The notes under the pieces were generated by a model. It saw nothing but the letters and a program-made list of their open reading frames with translations. It made no database searches and was not told where the DNA came from. A stretch of DNA of 64,000 bases from CAZLMW01 sp964560875 (lineage in GTDB: Bacteria > Myxococcota_A > UBA9042). Numbering within the stretch: position 1 is the first letter of the stretch; the number at the start of each line of letters is the position of its first letter. Of this stretch, positions 12,701 to 19,366 are shown in pieces. Position numbers and translations under genes: made by a program. The DNA lies in assembly GCA_964560875.1 (NCBI GenBank), contig CAZLMW010000034.1:1-64000 (forward strand). Direction: 5' to 3'.

Positions 12701-14543
12701 CGAACGCGCCACCCTTGCACTTGGCCCCCTCGCAGAACTCGCTCTTCGTGCACGGGTCGTTGTCCGCGCAGGGTTTGCCGTCCGGCACGGCTTTGAGAAG
12801 GCATTGCCCCGTCTTGGGCTGACAGGTGTTCTTGCGGCACTGGGTGTCGTCCACCGTCTTGCAGGTGATGATCGTCCCCTTGTTCGGTTTGCAGGTCGGG
12901 TATTGCTCGGACTTGTCACAGAAAAGCGTGCCGTTGCAGAGGTTTCCGTCACCTTCCTTCTTCTCGCAATCCGCGTCCGATTTGCACACACAGACAAAGG
13001 TCCCGGCCTCGCACAGCCCGTCCTTGCATTGGTCCCCGACCGTGCACGATTCGCCGTCCTGGCAGGTGGTGCCGGTCGCCTCGTTCGCCATCTCGCAGAC
13101 GCCCGTCTTGGGCACGCACTTGCTCTTGCGACACGCGGTGTCTCCCACCGTCTTGCAGACCACGATCGACTTGGGATTGGTCTGACACTTGCCGGTTTGT
13201 TTGTTGCAGAAAGGCAGCCCGTTGCACTTGTCGCCGTCGTCCTTGTCGGCGCACTCCGCGTCGGTCTTGCACGGGCAGATGTTGGTGCCCTTGGTGCACT
13301 TGCCGGACAGGCAGATCTCGCCCTGCGTACACGGATCACCATCGAAACACGGGGTTCCGGGCTGCACCGCGGTAAACGCGCAGGTTCCCGTCTTGGGGTT
13401 GCACGTGTTTTTGGTGCACGTCGTGTTGTTGCCGCCCGGACAGAACACCACCGTCTTGGGGTTGACCTTGCAGTCGCCCGTTTTCTTGTCGCAGTACAGG
13501 ACGCCATTGCACAGGTCGCCGTCTTCCTGCTTGGCGCAGTCGGCCGTCTCCTTGCACTTGCACGTGTCGACCGCCCCCTTGCACAAGCCGCCGTCGCACG
13601 CGTCGTTGATGGTGCACTGATCGCCGTCGTCGCAGGCCACGCCCTTCTTCACGTCGGTCATCGCGCACTTGCCGGTGTCGGGGTCGCACTGGTTTTTCAC
13701 GCACGCCTTGTCCTTGTCCTTGGCGCACTTGACGACCGTGTTCGGCGACAGCTTGCAGACGTTGGGAAAGACCGACTTTTCGCAATAGAGCGTGCCGTTG
13801 CAGACGTCGCCGTCTTCGAACTTGGCGCAGTCCGAGCTCGCCTTGCAGGCGCACCAGCTCGCGGTTTGGCCCTCGCACTTGCCGAGCACGCAGATCGCAT
13901 CGACGGTGCACGGGTCGCCATCGGTGCACGACGTGCCTTCGGCGTGATCGACGGTGATGCATTTACCTTGTTTGGGGTCGCAAGCCTGCGATTGGCAGGG
14001 CCCCGTCTTGCCGCTGCAGGTGACCTTCGTGTTGGGCTTGAGGGCGCATTTCCACGGCAGCGCTTTCTTATTGCAGAAAGGCTCGCCGAGGCAGAGGTCG
14101 CTGGCCGCCGCGACGCACTCGGACGACGCCTGGCACTCGCAGATGTTGTCGCCCTTGCACGTGCCGGACTGGCAGCGGTCGTTGGTGGTACAGGCCACGC
14201 CGTCGAGGCAGGGAGCGCCCTCGGGTTTGCCGGTGCAGTTGCCGTCCAGTCCGCCGCCGCTGTCCTTGGGTGCGGTGTTGCCCGTATCCGATGCAGCCGC
14301 GCCAGTGTCCTCTTTCGCGCCAGTGTCCTCTTTCGCGCCAGTGTCCTCTTTCGCAGCGATGTCGGTCTTGACGTCCACCGTGCCGCCTGTGTCGTCCACG
14401 GCCGTGTCGACCTCTGCGCCGGTCACTTCCCCGGGATCGTCCGAACACGCGACCGCGGACAACGCGACGAACGCAGCGAGGAGCACACCTCGAAGAATAT
14501 GCAGCCGAGAACGTCGGCCTGTGCGCAGGCGACAAAAGGACAT
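3705..14543 (-). CDS. Giant Cys-rich modular lipoprotein (3612 aa), five propeller-like modules and a fibrinogen-C-like domain
   Basis: The protein has a lipoprotein signal ending SAVAC (Cys33), an Asp/Thr/Gly/Lys tether with three AKEDTG repeats, then about 740 residues of Cys-rich units of the type C-DG-x-x-CT-x(4)-C-x-x-G-x-C. Five homologous modules of about 360 residues follow, starting near residues 848, 1275, 1816, 2348 and 2886. Each opens with a PGGG-x-x-x-x-G motif and contains repeated Gly/Trp-rich blades (x-x-GW, RWE), and each is separated from the next by CDDxxxCTxDSCD linkers. The C-terminus (from about 3415) has CKEI, YWIDPDG and CDMKRGGF, the signature of a fibrinogen-C-type domain, then a jelly-roll-like stretch. 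The ATG at 14543 is preferred over 14615 because GAGG lies 5 bases upstream and the signal peptide begins there. It is probably a surface adhesin or recognition protein; that role is inferred. Confidence 0.85.
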   Translation of the reverse strand: MSFCRLRTGRRSRLHILRGVLLAAFVALSAVACSDDPGEVTGAEVDTAVDDTGGTVDVKTDIAAKEDTGAKEDTGAKEDTGAAASDTGNTAPKDSGGGLDGNCTGKPEGAPCLDGVACTTNDRCQSGTCKGDNICECQASSECVAAASDLCLGEPFCNKKALPWKCALKPNTKVTCSGKTGPCQSQACDPKQGKCITVDHAEGTSCTDGDPCTVDAICVLGKCEGQTASWCACKASSDCAKFEDGDVCNGTLYCEKSVFPNVCKLSPNTVVKCAKDKDKACVKNQCDPDTGKCAMTDVKKGVACDDGDQCTINDACDGGLCKGAVDTCKCKETADCAKQEDGDLCNGVLYCDKKTGDCKVNPKTVVFCPGGNNTTCTKNTCNPKTGTCAFTAVQPGTPCFDGDPCTQGEICLSGKCTKGTNICPCKTDAECADKDDGDKCNGLPFCNKQTGKCQTNPKSIVVCKTVGDTACRKSKCVPKTGVCEMANEATGTTCQDGESCTVGDQCKDGLCEAGTFVCVCKSDADCEKKEGDGNLCNGTLFCDKSEQYPTCKPNKGTIITCKTVDDTQCRKNTCQPKTGQCLLKAVPDGKPCADNDPCTKSEFCEGAKCKGGAFVCECAQDADCAKTDDGNKCNGVPYCDKSGTTPKCKPNPASKVFCPKTTTDVCLADVCNPLDGKCKVAPGNDGKACNDGSKCTTADACKDGKCDGKAIDCGDNNACTFDSCDPKTGCSYQATNCIDGNTCTVDKCDPKTGKCAFPVVADGKTCDADGSACTVGDTCKAGKCQVGSPVSCKLKTGACDRAVCVSVGKDNFKCVLAHKAEGAACDDGNACTVSGVCASGKCVAGKAHRLFEKTYEPPKGKDAGFLRGVVAQAGGGAFAVGGWRAGTGSSAKYGWWLHRTDVAGKELSSVARESSDSATAIAQAVAALPNGGHVVVGAAGSSTNLAARALWLGKDDKVKLSKDYGGGKTNDVAHAVGVQIDGTAWLVGSRNVGGTRQAYAAKVTTSGQALWEKMPAGGPLSDLRALVVRKDNTAVATGERYDNDKKARLGWVVALRPDGSVQWQKSYGGGVEQRLDSVVVTHDAGLLGAGWRKHKDGRNPWLLRIEPDGTQRWERVSSGLFQGAAIARIAKQHFAVAGWTAASGAAPDGWLAGLDRAGNSHWTIGRAGNSTDAFTAVAAVDDGGLLVAGSTSEKAGADKGILVRSDAFGHRSCADAGTCVGKFADACDDAKSCTIDFCDHKKGCVNVDASGLACDPGNSCAAEGLCKAGQCVPTGKQKLFKKTWTTPGLKTAQAISSAPGGGFIVAGCTEIKNTNSVTRGVFVLRVDRFGTEIGQGQNSDKEIRCATTFGAIGLDKGHAVVGFNTGTSYRQAHVARFDEKMKRLWSKDVSYADKNSYYCYGRRMVALAGGQEATVIMKRPSYKGGTEYLAAATISLTDGAFVAGPANRTGGSYRQYEIHDATPRADGTLSLAGSYRFYYKTSKVKHAVPVVIHADKYGTPKYLAFTWDKETGTHYAVAVMKDGSDLGVGHRRVAGANRLQLVNYAPGGKVRWRKLGKTATAHRPTAAFAHGAGVRVVGQTGAAKALLWQAFYSPLGGSVAQRTYSPIGSAQLAEPAGQAAVRVDDGIAMVGTSKAFGFASPMIVKTDRWGFADCVGAGACVTVTEATCTDNDACTHDFCDAATGCYPRPRDCDDGDACTGPHTCKAGKCLSPKVNCDDANVCTNDSCDPNSGCKHVFNTNKCPDNDPCTAFETCNNGSCQKSAKTCPGGMCGASTCVPGKGCSAVVAKKDGTVCDAPCGKGACIKGKCALASGAKPESGWLLKTPGLEAVRAIDRSPGGGYVFAGCTTKKFLAVGRVDSDGNLVRYVTKDSGDVVTCTGVHGIVGLAGGDVALTYNKSAGYNQTRAIRVADNGASVWKATIEPYPGWGPLNSPSNAYAYKGGQWLAQPMCNWNSNYANLFCHIARIETKSGKVSNGYWVHPYAERRWYLAAIHPVNDSVALAVGAYHDASKYPSWAWLGKIYPSGNHYWAYRAPKFSSTSFQGAVALPDGTYLAAGTKYNNSHFLYVSSISAKGSMRWEKTETKPFDVQIRQLDIAGPDTLILSGQKGAKQPLPWVGHMDLLGTLYTSRTFALSTGDKITVDARRPLVGTPGKGWLMAGSRAAFGEASAFLVRTDLWGNPTCTGTGKCAGKKLTDCEDGESCTIDICAADKGCANPARSCDDNDACTTKDACKGGKCVADKIDCDDNNGCTTDSCDKVKGCVNVSNSAPCSDNDPCTEAEICKGGKCTSSPVKCTTLRPCQVAACEAKKGCVYTSAGDGAVCSAGCKSGTCASGSCKATSSAPTLDGWTVQTPGLKDANAIGDAPGGGYVVGGCSNANELYLARVDGSGKTVVSRRFSGASGLSCASVAAVVGLANGHVAVVWDKVRLDGKLQMTTHAMRVDASMKSKWISRVRGVWDVDKSKYCHTYARAVTVVGKAQTLDVVLRDHYYHDYRLNTAIHRHVNTETGAVSGYNWIYYNTKNVYPARYASGSSRTGDGGQVVAGYDYFHKRSSGAYAQGWIARVSTGLGSTKWAWVSAYAKNNYVQDAVELSNGDTFAVGREVSTDTKLRFVRLSPSGKLLADTLETTSTTRFPRMMALMAADAVVLAGTRGTKDPRPWLGWYGTNGLLQVEKTYDIGKNASVAPSSWPLAVDSNGLALLATRKSFGAASPFIVRANDFGHGVCGGSNVCSGKTMAGCDDKDGCTFDFCDGKAGCTHVKRNCKDDDVCTINEACKAGKCTHIANNCDDKNPCTVDSCDVSKGCQHTANTAVCDDGNKCTSDDRCKGSKCLGVTIVCPHGAACQVVSCDKDKGCRFTAAKDGDSCHDGCASGTCSSGKCATKSGAPTTAGKLYDSAGLASAKNIGLVPGGGQVITGCSTDKKLYIMRIGANGQLTAQGKVDVGQPCTTAIGAFGFKNGDIATAVWSGGMTVTVARVRSDLSIRWKSAVTFTLYKSPHWIHGAARVDGQSLTLVARGYVNSHYQAFNVVSRGINLNTGAVSGQSTIASTPSGGGYVRYFPETVKARSDGRMLVAGSRQWNGKPSVAWMTNGWLSGGSPWQAAAKERAGMSTHLKAITTLSDKSFYGAGYRYQQGVYHPYFARISATGHFTWERLGTKPRTRIASDIVTDGPNLLIAGQTTDKLPRMWLGWHSTAGALLTQRMYAGQPATGVFAGWTGIINAPSGKRIFLGSQDALGQGRPYVLTFDDFGHTTCMNAGGCTGKSTKNCDDSKPCTFDSCSVAKGGCTHEAYSCDDGSVCTIDSCDAALGGCTAKAKNCDDANTCTADSCDPAKGCRHIPTAGKCDDASKCTAKDACVAGVCTAQPVDCSDEEPCTKTGCDPKTGCTTTKIADKTACVTGPCASGTCFSGKCFNVSKGKWKGCTQDNPAASCKEILAAHSGAPDFLYWIDPDGAGAAKSSHRLCDMKRGGFTRVARYEFAKDAEGWLPAKVSTCGSWGSMLGGPGIFGKGSTVSRKVKELPAHTRLEVKFDWLRIDDWDGEKATLKADNVKMWSQAYDAASGGNVCGASTIDGRHAGLKPWTLHSSSEVDLEFSTTLDEAASNEAWGVDNVEVWAR
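14301..14354 (-). repeat. 18-bp tandem repeat in the tether of the giant lipoprotein
   Basis: Three 18-bp copies, near perfect, encode AKEDTG just after the lipidated Cys of the giant protein and extend the unstructured acidic tether. Confidence 0.8.
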
Positions 14544-14636
14544 GGAGGCCTCGGGAACTTGCGGGTTTTCGTGAATGACGGAGTTGCAACAGCGTACCAG
14601 ACCCGGCGCGTGCAAACATCGCCAAAACGACGCCGA

Positions 14637-14684
14637 GATCGCGGGCCCAATCGCGGGCCCAATCGCGGGCCTGATCGCGGGCCT
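14637..14684. repeat. 12-bp tandem repeat upstream of the giant lipoprotein gene
   Basis: Four 12-bp copies of (g/a)atcgcgggcc(c/t) lie in the 186-bp spacer between the tonB stop (14730) and the giant gene start (14543). Two copies contain the palindrome GGGCCC. The array ends about 90 bp upstream of the start, where a promoter, operator or transcript leader would be expected. Confidence 0.8.
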
Positions 14685-14729
14685 GACCGTGGAATTGGTG
14701 GCCCGTTTGGTCGCGGGGCAGGTCGGCTG

Positions 14730-15518
14730 TCAGTCGTCTTCGAGCAGGAAGCGAATCTTGAACGAGCGCAGCCGCACGGCGACAGGTTTGCCGTTTCGCG
14801 TACCTGGCTTGAACCGACAACGCTTGAGCGCCTTGATGGCCTGTTCGTCGAGGCCGTGGCCCAGGCCCTTGATGACCTTGATGCTGCGCGTTCGGCCGTT
14901 GCTGCCCACGACCAGCTCCAACACCACTGTGCCTTCGATGCGCTTGCCGCGGGCTTCTTCCGTGTAGTCGCCGCGACACTTGCCGGCGATCTTCGGCATC
15001 TCGGTCACCTCGTAGACCGGCACCGGCGGCGCGAGGGCTTTGACCTTCTTGGGTTTGACCTTCTTGGTCTCGGCGGGGTCGGCCATGACGGTGTTGCCGA
15101 CCGGCATCGAGGGTCCAGCTCCGGCCGCCGTGGTCGACTCCATGGAGAAGCCAAAGACCGGCGTGTCCGTGGTCTCTTCGTTGGGTTTGGCCGCTTTGTT
15201 GGGCGGCGGCGTGCGTTTCTTAGGAGGCTTACGAACGCGCTTGACCGGCTTGCGAATCCGCGGCTTCGGCTTCTCTGTCGGCACCTCGTGGACCGTCTCG
15301 GGCGGTGGCGGCGGAGGAGGAGGGGGCGGTGGTGGCGGAGGAGGTGGTGGTGGTGGCGGAGGGGGCGGAGGCGGCTCGTTCTTGACCACCTGCATCGCGA
15401 CCTTATACGGCTTACGGACCTCGTTTTCCTCGGGCAGCTCATCGAGCGCGCGGCCCGCAAATCCATGCAGGATCAGCGAAGCAACGACGCACGCGGCGAG
15501 CCGGCCGTAGTAGCCCAT
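14730..15518 (-). CDS. tonB: TonB energy transducer
   Basis: This 262-residue protein has a single N-terminal membrane anchor (LAACVVASLILHGF), a run of about 26 consecutive prolines, a Lys/Arg/Pro-rich periplasmic spacer and a C-terminal TonB domain of about 80 residues (ARGKRIEGTVVLELVVG ... RCRFKPGTRNG). It couples the proton motive force harvested by ExbB/ExbD to outer-membrane receptors. The start at 15518 is chosen over 15638 because the upstream residues overlap exbD in another frame and do not look coding; it leaves 5 bp after the exbD stop. It is the last gene of the exbB-exbD-tonB run. The polyproline stretch is encoded by GGN-type triplets and is likely to vary in length. Confidence 0.9.
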   Translation of the reverse strand: MGYYGRLAACVVASLILHGFAGRALDELPEENEVRKPYKVAMQVVKNEPPPPPPPPPPPPPPPPPPPPPPPPPETVHEVPTEKPKPRIRKPVKRVRKPPKKRTPPPNKAAKPNEETTDTPVFGFSMESTTAAGAGPSMPVGNTVMADPAETKKVKPKKVKALAPPVPVYEVTEMPKIAGKCRGDYTEEARGKRIEGTVVLELVVGSNGRTRSIKVIKGLGHGLDEQAIKALKRCRFKPGTRNGKPVAVRLRSFKIRFLLEDD

Positions 15519-15523
15519 CAGCC

Positions 15524-15976
15524 TTACCCTTGCTCTTTGTCGGTTTCGTCGGCCTCGACGGGCGGTATCAGCGACGCCGGGTCGATGTTGATGGCGAACG
15601 AGGCGATCCCCGCTTGCTTCACCAGGTCGATCACCCACACGACGCGACCGTGGCTGGTCATCTTGTCGGCGGCGATGATGGCCTGCGCTTTCTTATCGGC
15701 CTTGACCGCCTCGACGACCGCGGACCGCAGCCCCTTTTCGGTCACCGGATTGCCGTTGAGAAAGAGGCGCCCGTCTTTGGTCAGCGTCACCCCGAGCGTG
15801 GAAGGCTCCGGCGTGCTGGCCTGGGACGCCTTGGGCAGGTCGACCTCGATCGCCTTCTTGTTGATGAGGTTGGCCGTGAGCATGAAGATGATCAGCAACA
15901 CCAACATGATGTCCACGAGGGGCGTGACGTTGATGTCGGAGATCAGGCCGCCACGCCGCGTACTTCCGCCGCCCAT
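15524..15976 (-). CDS. exbD: ExbD/TolR family biopolymer transport protein
   Basis: The 150-residue protein has the ExbD layout: a short cytoplasmic N-terminus, DINVTPLVDIMLVLLIIFM as the single membrane helix with the conserved Asp, and a periplasmic domain ending near residue 135. With ExbB it forms the proton-driven stator complex that energises TonB. Its start overlaps the exbB stop by one base, which indicates translational coupling. Confidence 0.95.
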   Translation of the reverse strand: MGGGSTRRGGLISDINVTPLVDIMLVLLIIFMLTANLINKKAIEVDLPKASQASTPEPSTLGVTLTKDGRLFLNGNPVTEKGLRSAVVEAVKADKKAQAIIAADKMTSHGRVVWVIDLVKQAGIASFAINIDPASLIPPVEADETDKEQG

Positions 15977-16701
15977 CAGCTCGCTCCTTCGGCGCTTGCC
16001 GTCTCGCCGGTCGAAGCGCTCGGGCCGTCGCTTGGACCGTCGAGTGCGAGCGGCCCGGTGCCCTTGATGCGCCCGAGAATCGTGTGGGTGATGGCTTCAG
16101 CGCCGGTGATTGTGCCCTCCACGTGACGCGCGAAACCGTTGTACGCCGCCACCGCGGGCAGGGCGACGAGCAGTCCCACACCGGTCGCGACCAACGCTTC
16201 GGCGATACCGGCCATGACCGCGGCGGAACCTTCGTTCGTATTGAGCGAGAGGTCGTGAAACGCGCGGATGATGCCGAGCACGGTCCCGAACAGGCCGATA
16301 AAGGGGGCGTTGTTGCCGAGCGTTCCGAGAAACGCCAACCCGCGCTCGTACCGCAGCCGCTCGGTGTCCATCGTGCCCGCCGCATACTCCTCGACCGCAG
16401 CGGGGCCCTCGCCGGCATGTTCGAGGCAGGTTCGTGCGACCGCCGCCTGCATGCTCCTGGCTCCGAGCAGCGCTTCTTTCGCGGCGGAAAGGTTGCCCGA
16501 CTTGACGGCGTCGAGGGCCTTGCCGACCGCGTCCTCGCGATGCCTCTCCAACACGAAGAAGACAATGCGTTCCAGGGCGACCGCGACCGCGGCGAAGCTC
16601 AGCCCGATGAGCAACCAGAGCACCCACCGTGACCCGGCTCGCAGCATCATGTCGAGCAGCTGCGCTTCGACGGAATTCGGATCTCCGAGCTGTCCTTGCA
16701 T
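15976..16701 (-). CDS. exbB: MotA/TolQ/ExbB proton channel protein
   Basis: This 241-residue protein shows three membrane segments: one near residues 28-50, and a pair around GTLGNNAPFIGLFGTVLGII and EALVATGVGLLVALPAVAAYN, which are diagnostic of the ExbB/TolQ family. A cytoplasmic loop lies between helices 1 and 2. It forms the pentameric inner-membrane channel around the ExbD dimer. It starts 25 bp after the receptor gene ends and is joined to exbD by a one-base overlap, so receptor, channel and TonB appear to be one transcription unit. Confidence 0.95.
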   Translation of the reverse strand: MQGQLGDPNSVEAQLLDMMLRAGSRWVLWLLIGLSFAAVAVALERIVFFVLERHREDAVGKALDAVKSGNLSAAKEALLGARSMQAAVARTCLEHAGEGPAAVEEYAAGTMDTERLRYERGLAFLGTLGNNAPFIGLFGTVLGIIRAFHDLSLNTNEGSAAVMAGIAEALVATGVGLLVALPAVAAYNGFARHVEGTITGAEAITHTILGRIKGTGPLALDGPSDGPSASTGETASAEGAS

Positions 16702-16726
16702 ATTTCGTTAGCTCCCTTACGAACCG

Positions 16727-19366
16727 CTACAAGCGGCCTTTGAAACCGAGTGTTGGCAGCACGTAGCGGATTTTTTGTCCGGCGGCGACCTCCTCGGGGT
16801 AAAGCGTGACGTTGCTGATGTCGATGTAGAAATCGAGCAGCCAGTTGTTCCAGACCGCGCGCTTGTCGATGCGCACGTCCCATCGCATGTAGCCGTCGGT
16901 GCGCGCGGCGTTGTAGCCGTACGTCGTCGTGACAGGTTTGCCGGACTGGTATTGAACGCGCGCGCCGATCTCCCAGTTGCGGGGCAGAGGCAGGCCGGCG
17001 ACAACGTTGAACAGGTGCGTGCGATCGAAATCAAAGCCGACCCACTCGCCGTTGCGCAGGCGTTCGCTGCGGGACAGCGTGTAGGAAATCCACCCGTACA
17101 GGCCGTTTCGCGAACGCTTGCGGAGCAACACTTCGAAGCCATACGCGCGGCCTTGTTGACCCTCGAACAGCTTGTCGATGGCGGCCTGCGCCTGGCTCTG
17201 CGGATCGGTGATCTCGGGCGGCAACTCACCTGGTGCGAATGAGGGGCCGCTCTGGCGAACGTCGGCGAGCGCGCGGTTGACCTGCAGGTCGAAGATGACG
17301 GGATCCATGTCGTTGTAGAACACGGACGTATCCACGCTTACTCCGGCGCCGAGCGGGGTCTCCAGGCCGAGGGTGTATTGGATGGCCCGCAGCAAGCCGT
17401 ACTTCAGCGGCATCTGGTCGAGGCCGGGCACCGGGAAGAAGAAACGCGGCGGCTGGTGATACATGCCGACGCCGCCCTTGACCCACAGGACGTCGCTGTC
17501 ACGGGCCTTCGTCTCGGTGCCTTCGAACGGCAGTGTGACGCGACCAAAGCTGTAGCGCCACGACAAGCGCGGATCCGCCGATACCTGGGACGTGTTGCCG
17601 TCGTTGCGCCAGTCGACGCGAACACCGGGGCGCACCAGCAGGTCCTCGGTCGGCCGCCAGAGCGAATCGACCCACGCAGACGCGACGTAAAAGCGCGTGA
17701 GATCCTCGGTGAACTGGTTGAAATCAGGCTCGTTGCCGAGATCGGTTTCGCTGGATTGCTGCTGCGTGTCGCGGGCGCTTCCTTCGATCCCGAAACGAAA
17801 CTCCAAGCTCTTGGACGATGGGTAGCGCCACATCAGCATCGGGCCGCCCACGATGGTTCGGACGCCGGTGTTTCCGCCAAAGAGCGTGTCGTCGGTGCCG
17901 ATCACGAAGCGATACGTGCCCTCGAGCTTGCCGACCCGATGCAGGTAACGCGCGTCGAGGCGGTGGAACGTGAAGCGCAGGATCGGCTCGAGCTCCGGTT
18001 CCGGGTCGTTGGGGTCGGCATCCGCGGGCACTGCGCTGATCTCGTCGCTGGCGCCGAACGCGAAGATGGACCAGCCATGGCCGCCCGTATCGCCGTCCAG
18101 ACGCAGCTGGTAGTCCCAGTAGCTCAACGACGCCTGGTCGGTGGCGAGGCTCATGATCACGCCGGGGTACCCGATGCGCCCTGCGGCGGTGGCCGTGATG
18201 CCGGTGTCCGCGACCGGGTGGCGCACCAGCAGGCCGGACTGGAGCATGTTGATGTTGACGTCGAGCAGCTTCTCGTCCCGCTGTGCGCGGCGTGTGCGCC
18301 CGTCGACGATTCCCGCCGTGTAGCCGCCGTATTGGACGGGGAATCCGCCGGCGTGAAAACGCACCTCGTCGAGGAAATCGGGATGGATCACGGACGGCCC
18401 TGCGAGCAGGTGGAAGAGCAGCGGAACGCGCACGCGATCGATGAGAAAGCCCGTGCTGCCCGGGCTCGCGCCGCGGACGATGGGGAAGGGCAAGAGCGAC
18501 ATCACAGACGCCACGCCAGGCAACGTCTGGATGACGCGGAAAGGGTCGCCAAAAGTGCCGGGTACGTGCGTCATCTCGCGGCCCTTGAGCGTGACGCGTG
18601 AGACCTCGGTTCGGCGCTGCTGACCATGAACGACGATCTGGTACGGGTCGTAGTGCTCGCGTTCGACGAGGTAGGCGACCTTGAGAATCTGCGAATCTTC
18701 GAGCTTTTCGTTCTGCAGAAAGTCGAGGTAGCCGTTGCCATGGATGGTCACGCGCACTTTTCCGCGCGGGATCCGCAGCTTGAATCGGCCTTTCTCGTTG
18801 GACAATGTCGTGAACCGGCGACCGGCGACCACGGCCGAGATGGTGACGCGTTGCACGGGCACACGCGTCCCTTTTTCGCGCAGCCGACCTTTGAGGATGC
18901 AGTTGCGGGGCGGGCCGCGGCGCTTGCTGACGATGACCGGCTTGGGCGGCGGCAGGAAGGTGTGCGCGTAGGCGATTTCGACGGTGACGGCTCTGCCCTT
19001 GTAGCGCGCTGGACGGAAACCAAAGCCGGTGACCGCGGTGAGGACGGCTTTTTCGAACGTCGGGTGGGTCTTGTTGAGGACCTCGGCTTTGACGACCTTG
19101 CCGGTGGGCGCCACACGGAGCTTGACGCGGACCGTGATGGGGCCTTCGTGTTTGGGCGCGCCCCTGGGATAGACGACCGTGGTCTTGGTCACCAGCTGCG
19201 GCGGCTCGAGCCCTTCAACCCCAGCACCCGCCCGAGCCTGCGCCGAGCCCGTCGACGTCACCAGGCACAGCGCCACCAGGGCAGCTGTCGCCGTCGCGAA
19301 TGACCCAAACCTCGCCCGCCCGAATGACCGAAATGTCGCCATCGCGAACGAATTTCGCGAGGTCAT
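16727..19366 (-). CDS. TonB-dependent outer-membrane receptor with N-terminal TonB-like domain
   Basis: This 879-residue receptor has a Sec signal (ALCLVTSTGSAQA), then a TonB C-terminal-like domain (about 45-135: VRVKLRVAPTGKVVKAEVL ... GFGFRPARYKG), a carboxypeptidase-regulatory-like beta-sandwich (CILKGRLREKGTRVPVQRV ...), a plug (MTHVPGTFGDPFRVIQTLPGV) and a 22-strand-type barrel ending in a typical LPTLGFKGRL terminus. It should import or sense a ligand in a TonB-dependent way; the substrate cannot be read from sequence. The ATG at 19366 overlaps the upstream stop as ATGA and has GGTGGGG 5 bases before it; a GTG two codons earlier is also possible. The TonB-like domain inside a receptor is unusual outside Myxococcota-like genomes. 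Confidence 0.85.
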   Translation of the reverse strand: MTSRNSFAMATFRSFGRARFGSFATATAALVALCLVTSTGSAQARAGAGVEGLEPPQLVTKTTVVYPRGAPKHEGPITVRVKLRVAPTGKVVKAEVLNKTHPTFEKAVLTAVTGFGFRPARYKGRAVTVEIAYAHTFLPPPKPVIVSKRRGPPRNCILKGRLREKGTRVPVQRVTISAVVAGRRFTTLSNEKGRFKLRIPRGKVRVTIHGNGYLDFLQNEKLEDSQILKVAYLVEREHYDPYQIVVHGQQRRTEVSRVTLKGREMTHVPGTFGDPFRVIQTLPGVASVMSLLPFPIVRGASPGSTGFLIDRVRVPLLFHLLAGPSVIHPDFLDEVRFHAGGFPVQYGGYTAGIVDGRTRRAQRDEKLLDVNINMLQSGLLVRHPVADTGITATAAGRIGYPGVIMSLATDQASLSYWDYQLRLDGDTGGHGWSIFAFGASDEISAVPADADPNDPEPELEPILRFTFHRLDARYLHRVGKLEGTYRFVIGTDDTLFGGNTGVRTIVGGPMLMWRYPSSKSLEFRFGIEGSARDTQQQSSETDLGNEPDFNQFTEDLTRFYVASAWVDSLWRPTEDLLVRPGVRVDWRNDGNTSQVSADPRLSWRYSFGRVTLPFEGTETKARDSDVLWVKGGVGMYHQPPRFFFPVPGLDQMPLKYGLLRAIQYTLGLETPLGAGVSVDTSVFYNDMDPVIFDLQVNRALADVRQSGPSFAPGELPPEITDPQSQAQAAIDKLFEGQQGRAYGFEVLLRKRSRNGLYGWISYTLSRSERLRNGEWVGFDFDRTHLFNVVAGLPLPRNWEIGARVQYQSGKPVTTTYGYNAARTDGYMRWDVRIDKRAVWNNWLLDFYIDISNVTLYPEEVAAGQKIRYVLPTLGFKGRL

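Noticed and set aside
14637..14684. Possible rho-independent terminator after tonB
   Set aside because: The GC-rich palindromes belong to a tandem repeat and no T-tract follows in either direction.
15300..15372. Gly-rich plus-strand ORF opposite the TonB polyproline
   Set aside because: It is the mirror of the Pro codons in TonB.
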